Source: Thermophilibacter gallinarum (GTDB lineage Bacteria > Actinomycetota > Coriobacteriia > Coriobacteriales > Atopobiaceae). Taken from it: a DNA stretch of 64,000 bases. Shown here piece by piece: positions 1 to 9,851 of this stretch (the first letter of the stretch is position 1; each line of letters begins with the position of its first letter). The notes below the pieces were generated by a model. It did no database searches and was not told the DNA's origin. It was given only the letters and a program-made list of their open reading frames with translations. The position numbers and the translations under genes are program-made. The stretch lies in assembly GCF_014982725.1 (NCBI RefSeq), contig NZ_JADCJZ010000001.1, positions 186,001-250,000 on the forward strand, in the 5' to 3' direction.

Positions 1-18
1 TAGAATATCCCACCGCTA

Positions 19-95
<77 letters not shown>

Positions 96-103
96 CGTAC
101 GTT

Positions 104-138
104 CAGGGGCCGTCGGCAGTGCGCCGGCGGCCCCTTTC
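104..138 (+). terminator. Terminator after tRNA-Pro
   Basis: A GC-rich stem (AGGGGCCG on the left, CGGCCCCT on the right, with an inner GGC/GCC pairing) is followed by TTTCTC. It lies 9 bases after the tRNA. It may also serve the convergent glycerate kinase gene. Confidence 0.75.
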
Positions 139-165
139 TCGTCGCTGCTGCTCTGATGCCTGCGA

Positions 166-1311
166 CTAGCCCGTGAGCGAGACTCCCAGCTCAAGAAGCG
201 AGAAAAGCCGCTCGGCGGCCAGCGCGTAGAGCTCCTCGGCATGCCCGAGCGCCTCCTCGAGCGGCATCGCGTCAATCGCCGTGGGCACCATCGCCGAGAG
301 CCCGGGCACCTCCGCGGCGTCCGCGCTCATGCCGCCCACCACGGCGACGCAGGGCACGCGGCGTCGCGCGCATGCCGCCGCCACCCCGGAGACGACCTTG
401 CCGCGCGCGGTCTGCGCGTCGGCGTGCCCCTCGCCCGTGACGCAGAGGTCCGTGTCGGCGAGAAGGGCGTCGAAGCCCGTGAGCTCGAGAACGCGCGCCA
501 CGCCGCTCACGGCCTCGGCGTCGAGAAGCGCGAGGCACGCGGCGCCGAGGCCGCCCGCCGCTCCGGCGCCCGGCACGTCGAAGCCGCGGCCGAGCGTCTC
601 CTCCAGCACGCGCGCCCAGTTCCTCATGCCGTCGTCGAGCCGGCGCACGACCTCGGGCGAGGCGCCCTTCTGGGGGCCGAACACGAAGCTCGCGCCCTCG
701 GGCCCCACGAGCGGGTTGTCGACGTCGCACATCATGCGGAAGCGTGCCCCCGCGAGCGCCGGGCTCAGCCCGGAGAGGTCAACGGAGGCAACGCGCTCCA
801 GGTCAGAGCCCCGTCCGGCAAGCTCCTGGCCGTCCGCGTCGAGCAGGCGCGCGCCGAGTGCCCGCGCGAGGCCCATGCCGCCGTCGTTGGTGGCGCTGCC
901 ACCCAGCGCGATGGTCACGTCCCGCGCGCCGTGGGCGAGGGCGTCGGAGACGAGCTGGCCGGTGCCGTAGGTGCTCGTGGCGAGCGGGTCGCGCTCCTCG
1001 GGCGCGAGCAGGGGGAGACCGGACGCGGCGGCCATCTCGATGACGGCGCGGCCGCCCGGCAGCAGTGCGTAGGAGGCCTCGACCGGACGGCCAAGCGGGT
1101 CGGCGACGAGCGCGCCGACCTTCTCGCCCCCGCAGGCGGCGACGAGCGCGTCGACCGTCCCCTCGCCGCCGTCGGCCATGGGGACCGCCGTCCAGGAGCA
1201 GCCGGGGAAGTGCCGCTCGGCGGCGGCCCCGAGCAGGCGCGCCGTGTCCGCCGAGGACAGCGTCCCCTTGAGCGAGTCGGACGCGAAGACGAACCTCGGC
1301 GCGCGCTTCAT
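166..1311 (-). CDS. glxK: Glycerate kinase (glycerate 2-kinase, type 1)
   Basis: This 381-residue protein should phosphorylate D-glycerate with ATP in the cytoplasm, feeding it into glycolysis. It shows the family landmarks: DSLKGTLS near residue 12, PMADGGEGT at about 44-52, GGSATNDGGMG at about 138-148, CDVDNPL at about 195 and PGAGAAGGLG at about 247. The frame is open further upstream, but the ATG at 1311 is chosen. It follows a GGGAGGGAG ribosome site at normal spacing and gives the usual family length. The gene stands alone and converges on tRNA-Pro. No glyoxylate or tartronate pathway genes are nearby, so the source of glycerate is not visible. Confidence 0.9.
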   Translation of the reverse strand: MKRAPRFVFASDSLKGTLSSADTARLLGAAAERHFPGCSWTAVPMADGGEGTVDALVAACGGEKVGALVADPLGRPVEASYALLPGGRAVIEMAAASGLPLLAPEERDPLATSTYGTGQLVSDALAHGARDVTIALGGSATNDGGMGLARALGARLLDADGQELAGRGSDLERVASVDLSGLSPALAGARFRMMCDVDNPLVGPEGASFVFGPQKGASPEVVRRLDDGMRNWARVLEETLGRGFDVPGAGAAGGLGAACLALLDAEAVSGVARVLELTGFDALLADTDLCVTGEGHADAQTARGKVVSGVAAACARRRVPCVAVVGGMSADAAEVPGLSAMVPTAIDAMPLEEALGHAEELYALAAERLFSLLELGVSLTG

Positions 1312-1506
1312 GCTGGCTCCCTCCCGCGATGTTTCCCTCATTGTAGGGTCCCGCCGCCGCACCCCGCGAGCGCTCGCACATATCCCGAAGTTCAAAACCG
1401 ACCAAAACTCGGTTTCACCAGCTCACGGGCTTGAGGGTCGAAAACGAACTCTGACTTATGCGAGAGCGCGCCCCCGCGGCGGCATCCCGACCGGGCCGCC
1501 ACGCCC

Positions 1507-1512
1507 TATACT
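1507..1512 (+). promoter_or_regulatory. Possible -10 box ahead of the HAD phosphatase gene
   Basis: TATACT lies 33 bases before the TTG start. No recognisable -35 box is found 16-18 bases upstream. The same CTATACT string recurs before tatA, disA and cysS, which supports a promoter role. Confidence 0.4.
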
Positions 1513-1544
1513 GTCGCCGTGAGACGACGAGAAGGACGGCGGCA

Positions 1545-2393
1545 TTGATCAAGCTCTTCGCGAGCGACCTCGACGGGACGCTCCTCAACCTCATCCACGA
1601 GACCGACGGCGGCATCCTGCGCCGGCTGCGCGCCGCGCTCGACGCCGGACGCCACGTGGCGCTGGCGACGGGCCGCTGCGTGCGACGGCCGGCGGACATG
1701 GGGTTCGCGGGGCTCCCGGTCGAGTCGATCGGCGCCAACGGCGCGCACATCGTGGGCCCAGGCGGCGAGGTGCTGCGCCACGTTGCCGTGGACCCGGCCG
1801 CGCTGGAGGAGCTGCTCGTCGCCTTCCCGCAGGTCTGCTTCATCTGCGTGGGGCGCGACCGCACCTACGTGCGCGGCACGACGGAACAGCGCAACGCGAG
1901 CTACGTCGGCGCGCGCGGTCCGGTCGGCGTGCTCATGCGCCGGCGCTTCCGCAAGACCGGGTTCGGCGAGGTGGAGCTTCTCGACCAGACCAACGCCGAC
2001 GTGCTCGGGCAGGACATCTGCAAGGTGAACTTCCGCGTCACCGACGAGGGCCTACGCCGCGACCTCGAGGCGTTCGTCGACGAGCATGCCGGCTCCTTCG
2101 TGAACGCCTCCTTCGACGGCGTCCTCTTCGAGCTCACCGACGCGTGCGTCAACAAGGGCGAGGCCGTGGCGTGGCTGGCCGGCGAGCTGGGGATCGCCGA
2201 GGACGAGGTGGCCGTGTACGGGGACGGCGGCAACGACCTGGCCATGCTCGAGCGCTTCTCGCACGCCTACGCCACGCGCGGCGCGAGCGCCGAGGCAAAG
2301 CGCGCCGCCGGGACCGTCATCGGCAGCTGCGCGCTGCACGCGGTGCCCCGTCACATCCTGCGCACCGTCCGCCGCGAGGGACCGCTGCGCTGA
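1545..2393 (+). CDS. Cof-type HAD-superfamily phosphatase
   Basis: This is a 282-residue soluble hydrolase of the haloacid-dehalogenase superfamily, Cof/IIB subgroup. Motif I is DLDGTLL at residues 8-14, carrying the nucleophile and acid/base aspartates. The C-terminal metal motif is GDGGNDLAML starting near residue 226. Members dephosphorylate sugar phosphates or nucleotide and cofactor phosphates, and the substrate cannot be read from sequence. The open frame extends to 1458, but the TTG at 1545 is preferred. It follows a GAGAAGGA ribosome site, and the DLDGT motif then falls at its usual place near the N terminus. Confidence 0.88.
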   Translation: MIKLFASDLDGTLLNLIHETDGGILRRLRAALDAGRHVALATGRCVRRPADMGFAGLPVESIGANGAHIVGPGGEVLRHVAVDPAALEELLVAFPQVCFICVGRDRTYVRGTTEQRNASYVGARGPVGVLMRRRFRKTGFGEVELLDQTNADVLGQDICKVNFRVTDEGLRRDLEAFVDEHAGSFVNASFDGVLFELTDACVNKGEAVAWLAGELGIAEDEVAVYGDGGNDLAMLERFSHAYATRGASAEAKRAAGTVIGSCALHAVPRHILRTVRREGPLR

Positions 2394-2440
2394 GGCCCTT
2401 CTCGCCGCGCGTCGCGCCCGCGCTCCCGCGTCCCGTCCGG

Positions 2441-2498
2441 TGACAGGATTTGCCGCTCGTGCGACCGATCCGCCGCCCGCGAGCCGCAAAACCTGTCA
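2441..2498. repeat. 58-bp palindromic element, copy 1
   Basis: An imperfect inverted repeat: TGACAGGATTTGCCGCTCG on the left and CGAGCCGCAAAACCTGTCA on the right. It lies between two convergent genes. Copies of identical length occur at 15537-15594 and 41624-41681 and share the right end (CGCGAG, then AAAACCTGTCA). It could act as a bidirectional terminator, but there is no T tract. Confidence 0.8.
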
Positions 2499-2546
2499 GC
2501 GTGGCCGGCCCGGGCCCGGATCCGGGCGAGAAGAACCGTCTGCCCG

Positions 2547-3395
2547 CTACCGCACCACGCGCGCGGCGCGCGGCATGACGCCCCGGGCGCTCGTCGCCAG
2601 CAGCACGTTGTTGCCGGGCTTGTGCGGCTCGTCAGGCCACTCGGCGACGTAGCCCACGTGCGCGAACTCGTGACCAAACGCGTCCACGACCTCGTCCAGA
2701 GCCCGCGCGCGACGCCCCTCGCAGGCGCAGCGCACGTTGGCGAGGTAGACGCCGTCCGCGGCGAGGTGCTCGCGCACCACCCGCGCGCCCTCGGCGCCCG
2801 TGAGCGGCCCGAGCGGTCGGTTGCCGGAGAAGGCGTCGTTCACGATCACGTCATAGGGCTCGGCGGCGGCGCGCACGAAGGCCCACGCGTCGTCGTTGAC
2901 CAGGCGCAGGCGCCCGTCCTTCTCGGCCCCCGTCTTCTTCAGGCACTCGTCGAGGAAGAAGAACTCGCGCGCCAGCTCGGTCATCGCGGGGTCGATCTCC
3001 ACCACGTCCACGCGGGCCTCCGGCACGTACGCCGCCAGGTACTTGGGCAGCGAGTAGCCGCCCCCGCCCATGACCAGCACGCGCAGCGGGCTCTCGGCCG
3101 TGCGCCCGCGCTCGGCGACCAGGTCCTCGATCACGCGGGCCATCTCGCGGTGGTACTCGCAGGCCAGCTGGAAGCGCAGGTCCTCGGGCACGTAGCAGCC
3201 GCTCTGGAAGGTGCCGTTGACGTTGATCAGGCGCACGGGCGTGCCGTCGGCGTTCTCCGCGTCAAAGACCAGCGTCACACCGAACTTGGTCCGGCGCATC
3301 TCCACGTTGCGCTTACGCAGGAGCCACGGCATCGCGGCGAGAAACACCGTGCACACGACGGTCAGCACGGCAAGGGCGATCAGGATCTCTCTCAA
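2547..3395 (-). CDS. Membrane-anchored spermidine-synthase-like protein
   Basis: This 282-residue protein has one N-terminal membrane segment (residues 3-24) followed by a Rossmann methyltransferase fold of the spermidine synthase family. A glycine-rich loop (VMGGGGYSL, about 108-116), the acidic VVEIDP strand (about 131) and VNDAFSG (about 185) are visible. True aminopropyltransferases carry a catalytic aspartate pair that is not obvious here. With no speD or speB nearby, polyamine synthesis is unproven. The TTG at 3395 is chosen because GGAGG lies just upstream. The longer open frame would run back through the tatA promoter and gene. Confidence 0.75.
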   Translation of the reverse strand: MREILIALAVLTVVCTVFLAAMPWLLRKRNVEMRRTKFGVTLVFDAENADGTPVRLINVNGTFQSGCYVPEDLRFQLACEYHREMARVIEDLVAERGRTAESPLRVLVMGGGGYSLPKYLAAYVPEARVDVVEIDPAMTELAREFFFLDECLKKTGAEKDGRLRLVNDDAWAFVRAAAEPYDVIVNDAFSGNRPLGPLTGAEGARVVREHLAADGVYLANVRCACEGRRARALDEVVDAFGHEFAHVGYVAEWPDEPHKPGNNVLLATSARGVMPRAARVVR

Positions 3396-3446
3396 GGGGC
3401 CTCCCAAGTGGCGCGCGAGAAACCCGGGCTTCTCGCGTTTTAGAGA

Positions 3447-3476
3447 TTGTGAGTAGCACGTAACCTCGGCTATACT
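3447..3476 (+). promoter_or_regulatory. tatA promoter
   Basis: TTGTGA (3447-3452) and TATACT (3471-3476) are separated by 18 bases. The tatA start lies 61 bases downstream of the -10 box. Confidence 0.6.
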
Positions 3477-3536
3477 AGCTGATGCTGTATTGGGCCTAGC
3501 GCCCGCCTGTGACATCGCATCGGAAGGACACTTCAC

Positions 3537-3866
3537 ATGATTTTTGGTATGGGCCCCATTGAGCTGCTTCTCATCGTCGTCGTCGTGCTCGTCATCTTTG
3601 GGCCCAAGAACCTGCCCAAGATCGGCTCCGCCCTCGGCAAGACCGTGAAGAACGTCCGCGAGGGCATGGAGGAGGGCTCCGAGGACAAGTCCGACGAGGC
3701 CGGCTCGCCCATCGAGTCCCACGACGACGTCGAGGTCATCGAGGACGACGATGACGCCGACGCCCCCGAGGCTGCCGCCTCCGACGCCGTCTTCTGCTCC
3801 CAGTGCGGCGCCAAGAACGCGGCCGGCGCTGCCTTCTGCTCCAAGTGCGGCAACAAGCTCAACTAA
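3537..3866 (+). CDS. tatA: TatA-type twin-arginine translocase subunit with C-terminal zinc ribbon
   Basis: This 109-residue protein has the TatA plan. A short membrane segment (residues 7-21) leads into FGPKNLP and an amphipathic helix (about 24-44), then an acidic linker (about 46-80). TatA forms the pore of the Sec-independent export system for folded proteins. Unusually, the tail ends in a zinc-ribbon-like knuckle with cysteines 87, 90, 101 and 104 in two CxxC pairs, and TatA proteins normally lack one. No tatC is in the window, and greA follows after 39 bases. It may be a regulator or assembly protein built on a TatA-like anchor. Confidence 0.8.
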   Translation: MIFGMGPIELLLIVVVVLVIFGPKNLPKIGSALGKTVKNVREGMEEGSEDKSDEAGSPIESHDDVEVIEDDDDADAPEAAASDAVFCSQCGAKNAAGAAFCSKCGNKLN

Positions 3867-3905
3867 GCGCAACTAGCGGCACACGGCAGGCAGGAGTCAT
3901 CGCAC

Positions 3906-4382
3906 ATGGATAACGCCAAGAAGATCGAGCTCACCGCCGAGGGGCGTCAGAAGCTCGTCGACGAGCTCGAGTATCGCGAGGGCGAGAAGCACGACGAGAT
4001 CGTCGAGCGTATCAAGGAGGCCCGCGGCTTCGGCGACCTCTCGGAGAACTCCGAGTACGACGCCGCCAAGGAGGAGCAGTCCAAGAACGAGTCCCGCATC
4101 AACGAGATTCGCCAGATCCTCTCCGTGGCCACGGTCGTCGAGGACCAGGGCCACGCCATGACCGTCTCCATCGGCACCACGGTGGAGCTCAAGGACGGCA
4201 AGGGCAAGAAGTCCACCTTCAGCATCGTGGGCACGACCGAGACCAACTCGCTCGAGCACCGCATCTCCGTCGAGTCCCCGGTGGGCAGCGCCCTTGTGGG
4301 CCACAAGAAGGGCGACAAGATCGAGGTCGTCACCCCGTCCGGCAAGACCAGGAAGTACACCATCACGGGGATCTCCCGCTAG
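3906..4382 (+). CDS. greA: Transcription elongation factor GreA
   Basis: This 158-residue protein matches full-length GreA. An N-terminal antiparallel coiled coil (about 1-75) carries the acidic tip within GFGDLSENSEYDAAKEEQ, and a C-terminal FKBP-like domain ends in GKTRKYTITGIS. It enters the RNA polymerase secondary channel and stimulates cleavage of backtracked transcripts. It lies 39 bases after tatA and 87 bases before lysS. A shared transcript with tatA is likely. Confidence 0.95.
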   Translation: MDNAKKIELTAEGRQKLVDELEYREGEKHDEIVERIKEARGFGDLSENSEYDAAKEEQSKNESRINEIRQILSVATVVEDQGHAMTVSIGTTVELKDGKGKKSTFSIVGTTETNSLEHRISVESPVGSALVGHKKGDKIEVVTPSGKTRKYTITGISR

Positions 4383-4407
4383 AGCTACTTCCCACCGAGC
4401 AAGCGAG

Positions 4408-4441
4408 CGCCCCGTGTCTGCGAGATCGCAGGTGCGGGGCG
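4408..4441 (+). terminator. Hairpin between greA and lysS
   Basis: A two-part stem (CGCCCCG/CGGGGCG outside, CTGCGA/TCGCAG inside) is followed by TATCTATCT. It ends 28 bases before the lysS start. It could end the greA transcript or attenuate lysS. Confidence 0.55.
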
Positions 4442-4469
4442 TATCTATCTGAAACCCGAAAGGACCCCC

Positions 4470-6677
4470 ATGGCCGAGAACGCCACCACCACCGACGAGC
4501 GCACGATGCGCCGCGCGCGCCGTCAGGCCCTCATCGACGCCGGCGTGAACCCCTATCCCATCGCGTCCGAGGTCACGGCCCACGCCGGCGAGCTTGACGA
4601 GAAGTACGCCGGGCTCGCGGATGGAACCGACACCGAGGACGTGGTGAGCGTCGCCGGTCGCATCCGGGCGCTGCGCAAGCAGGGCAAGGCCGCCTTCGTC
4701 GTGCTCGAGGACGTGAGCGGGTCCATCCAGCTCTTCTGTCGCCACGACGTGCTCGGCGACGAGGGCTGGTCGCTGCTCTCCAACCTCGACCTCGGCGACA
4801 TCCTGGGCGCCACGGGCACGGTGCTGCGCACGCGCCGCGGCCAGCTCTCCGTCTCGCCCACGTCGCTCACCGTGCTCTCCAAGTCGCTCCGCCCCTTGCC
4901 CGAGAAGTTCCACGGCCTCACCGACCGCGAGGTCCGCTACCGCCAGCGCTACGTCGACCTCATCATGAACCCCGAGGTCCGCGACGTCTTCCGCAAGCGC
5001 AGCCAGATCGTCTCCCTCATCCGCCGCTACATGGAGGCCGACGGCTACATGGAGGTCGAGACGCCGATGATGCACGCCATCCTCGGCGGCGCCAACGCCA
5101 AGCCCTTCGTGACGCACTTCAACGCGCTCGACCGCGACTTCTACCTGCGCATCGCCACCGAGCTGCCGCTCAAGCGCCTCATCGTGGGCGGTCTGGAGCG
5201 CGTCTTCGAGATCGGCCGCAACTTCCGCAACGAGGGCATGGACCTCACGCACAACCCCGAGTTCACCTCGATGGAGGCCTACTGCGCCTACTCCGACCTC
5301 GAGGGCATGAAGCGCCTGTCCGAGGGCCTGTTCAAGACCATCGCCCGCGAGGTCTGCGGCTGCGAGGAGGGCCACGAGATCATCACCTACCAGGGCCAGG
5401 AGATCGACATGTCCGGCATCTGGGCGAGCCGCCCGCTCTCCGAGATCGCCTCCGAGTGCGTGGGCGAGCACGTTGACATGGACACCCCCATCGAGCGCCT
5501 CCGCGAGCTCTGCGAGAAGCACGGCATCGAGACCCAGTCCAACTGGGGTGCCGGCAAGCTCCTCTTTGAGCTCTACGACGAGCTGGGCGAGAAGACCATC
5601 GTCAACCCCACGTTCGTGTGCGACTACCCGGAGGAGGTCTCCCCGCTCTCCAAGCGCAAGGCCGAGGACCCGCGCCTCACCGACCGCTTTGAGCTGGTCA
5701 TCGCCGGCCACGAGTACGCCAACGCCTTCTCCGAGCTCAACGACCCCGTCGACCAGGCCGGCCGCTTCGCCGAGCAGGTCGCGGCCAAGGGCATGGGCGA
5801 CGACGAGGCCATGGGCTACGACTACGACTACGTGCGCGCCCTCGAGTACGGCATGCCGCCGGCGGGTGGCATCGGCTACGGCATCGACCGCATGGTCATG
5901 CTGTTCTGCAACCAGCCGGCCATCCGCGACGTGCTGCTCTTCCCGGCGATGAAGCCCGAGGCGATCACCAAGGCCGACATCCAGGCCCAGGTCGCCGGTG
6001 CCGTGACCGACAACGCTGCGGCGTCCGTGGACGACATCGCCGCCGACAGCGAGAAGGTCACGGCCGCGGCGGCGGAGGCCCCGGCGGCGCTTGTCGCCGG
6101 CATCGACCGCGACGCCGCGCTCGCACTTCTCGCCGAGCACAACCACGAGGAGTTCCACATCGAGCACGGCCAGACCGTCGGCGGCGTGATGCGCGTCTTC
6201 GCCGAGGAGATGGATCCCGACAACGCCGACTTCTGGGAGGTCGTGGGCATCCTGCACGACCTCGACTGGGAGGAGCACGCCGACGACCCGGCCAACCACA
6301 CGGTCTACGCCGCGGAGCTTCTCGAGGCCGCGGGCGGCAGCGCCGAGCTTGTGCGCGCCATCCAGTCGCACAACTCCGACAACAACCCCGAGCTGCCCGC
6401 CCCCGAGCTTCCCATGGAGAAGGTCCTCTTTGCCGTGGACGAGCTCACGGGCCTCATCGGCGCGGCCGTGATCATGCGCCCGAGCAAGTCCGTCATGGAC
6501 TTCGAGGTGAAGTCGCTCAAGAAGAAGTTCAAGGACAAGCGCTTCGCCGCCGGCTGCAACCGCGACGTCATCCGCAAGGGCGCCGAGCTCTGTGGCTGGG
6601 AGCTCGACGAGCTCTTCTCGCGCACGATCGACGCGATGAAGGCCATCGCCCCCGACCGCGACACGTTCGGGAAGTAG
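4470..6677 (+). CDS. lysS: Lysyl-tRNA synthetase fused to a C-terminal HD domain
   Basis: Residues 1 to about 495 are a complete class II lysyl-tRNA synthetase. It has an N-terminal OB-fold anticodon domain, motif 2 around FEIGRNFRNEGMD and HNPEFTSMEAY, and motif 3 GIGYGIDRMVMLF. It charges tRNA-Lys in the cytoplasm. An alanine-rich linker (about 500-545) leads to an HD-type metal phosphohydrolase-like domain. Its candidate ligands are His563/566, His596-Asp597, His634 and Asp657. Ordinary LysRS proteins stop near 490-510 residues; this one has 735. The frame is continuous with no stop or composition change, so the fusion looks genuine. The role of the HD part is unknown. Confidence 0.93.
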   Translation: MAENATTTDERTMRRARRQALIDAGVNPYPIASEVTAHAGELDEKYAGLADGTDTEDVVSVAGRIRALRKQGKAAFVVLEDVSGSIQLFCRHDVLGDEGWSLLSNLDLGDILGATGTVLRTRRGQLSVSPTSLTVLSKSLRPLPEKFHGLTDREVRYRQRYVDLIMNPEVRDVFRKRSQIVSLIRRYMEADGYMEVETPMMHAILGGANAKPFVTHFNALDRDFYLRIATELPLKRLIVGGLERVFEIGRNFRNEGMDLTHNPEFTSMEAYCAYSDLEGMKRLSEGLFKTIAREVCGCEEGHEIITYQGQEIDMSGIWASRPLSEIASECVGEHVDMDTPIERLRELCEKHGIETQSNWGAGKLLFELYDELGEKTIVNPTFVCDYPEEVSPLSKRKAEDPRLTDRFELVIAGHEYANAFSELNDPVDQAGRFAEQVAAKGMGDDEAMGYDYDYVRALEYGMPPAGGIGYGIDRMVMLFCNQPAIRDVLLFPAMKPEAITKADIQAQVAGAVTDNAAASVDDIAADSEKVTAAAAEAPAALVAGIDRDAALALLAEHNHEEFHIEHGQTVGGVMRVFAEEMDPDNADFWEVVGILHDLDWEEHADDPANHTVYAAELLEAAGGSAELVRAIQSHNSDNNPELPAPELPMEKVLFAVDELTGLIGAAVIMRPSKSVMDFEVKSLKKKFKDKRFAAGCNRDVIRKGAELCGWELDELFSRTIDAMKAIAPDRDTFGK

Positions 6678-6707
6678 CCGCCCGGGAGCGCCGGGGGCGG
6701 AGCCGGC

Positions 6708-7011
6708 GTCCCGGAATCGCCGACGTTCCCCGGCCGCCCCGAGCGCGCGTCCCAAAATCCGGGACGTTCTCCGGTCCTGCCGCCCCGGCGTCCCGGAATC
6801 GCCGACCTTCTCGGGGTGCTGTCCCAGAATCGCTGGGGTTCTCGCATCGGCGACCCCCTGGGACGGGGAACGTCGCCACTTTTGGAACGCGATCGCCTCC
6901 GGGCTGCGGAACCCCGCCGATTCTGGGACGAGAAGCGCCCTCATGACGAGAACCCCGCCAATTCCGGGACGCGCTTCTCGCCCCGTCGGAGAAGGCCGCC
7001 GATTCCGGGAC
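6708..7011. repeat. Seven-unit convergent repeat array between lysS and clpC
   Basis: Four forward units start at 6708, 6749, 6790 and 6821. Three reverse-complement units lie at 6908-6929, 6948-6970 and 6989-7011. The consensus is GTCCCGGAATCGGCGG, then variable G/C, then TTCTC. The first three starts are 41 bases apart. This occupies most of the 439-base gap after lysS, and no coding frame is convincing there. Confidence 0.85.
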
Positions 7012-7028
7012 GGCCGCCCGCAGGGCGA

Positions 7029-7081
7029 GATACGCGGCGTCGCTTAGCGCGTTTGCGCGGGCGGCGCCGTGGGTACAAACT
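7029..7081 (+). promoter_or_regulatory. Possible clpC promoter region
   Basis: GATACGC (7029-7035) is followed after 17 bases by TTGCGC (7053-7058), then 17 bases, then CAAACT (7076-7081). The match to -35/-10 consensus is modest. No CtsR-type or CIRCE operator was recognised. Confidence 0.35.
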
Positions 7082-7116
7082 AGTACCGTGAAGCTGCCGT
7101 GCGGAAGGATGCACGT

Positions 7117-9702
<2,586 letters not shown>

Positions 9703-9710
9703 CCCACGGG

Positions 9711-9790
9711 CTCAGCGGTCAAGTCCCGCCGCGAGTTCTTGCCGCGCCCTCTGCGGCAAGCTGTCCGAGCGCCGGGGCTTGACCGCCGAG
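9711..9790. terminator. Long inverted repeat after clpC
   Basis: Outer arms CTCAGCGGTCAAG (9711-9723) and CTTGACCGCCGAG (9778-9790) enclose an inner hairpin CTTGCCGC/GCGGCAAG. There is no T tract. It probably marks the end of the clpC transcript and resembles the long hairpins after rpoC, rpsJ and rplX. Confidence 0.6.
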
Positions 9791-9814
9791 GACGTGGGCG
9801 GCGGGCGCCGGCGC

Positions 9815-9820
9815 TATACT
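9815..9820 (+). promoter_or_regulatory. Possible -10 box ahead of disA
   Basis: TATACT in the context GGCGCTATACT lies 31 bases before the disA start. No clear -35 is present. The same string precedes cysS. Confidence 0.4.
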
Positions 9821-9851
9821 CGTAATCGACCGCCGACAGAGAGGGGCGCAC

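Noticed and set aside
3867-3905. A tatC or other Tat gene next to tatA
   Set aside because: greA follows after 39 bases. No further Tat component is found on either strand nearby.
4383-4469. T-box or other riboswitch ahead of lysS (and of cysS)
   Set aside because: Only a simple two-part hairpin is present. No T-box specifier loop or antiterminator sequence was found, and the leaders are too short.
6708-7011. CRISPR array
   Set aside because: Units are in both orientations, spacer lengths differ, units vary in sequence and no cas genes are present.
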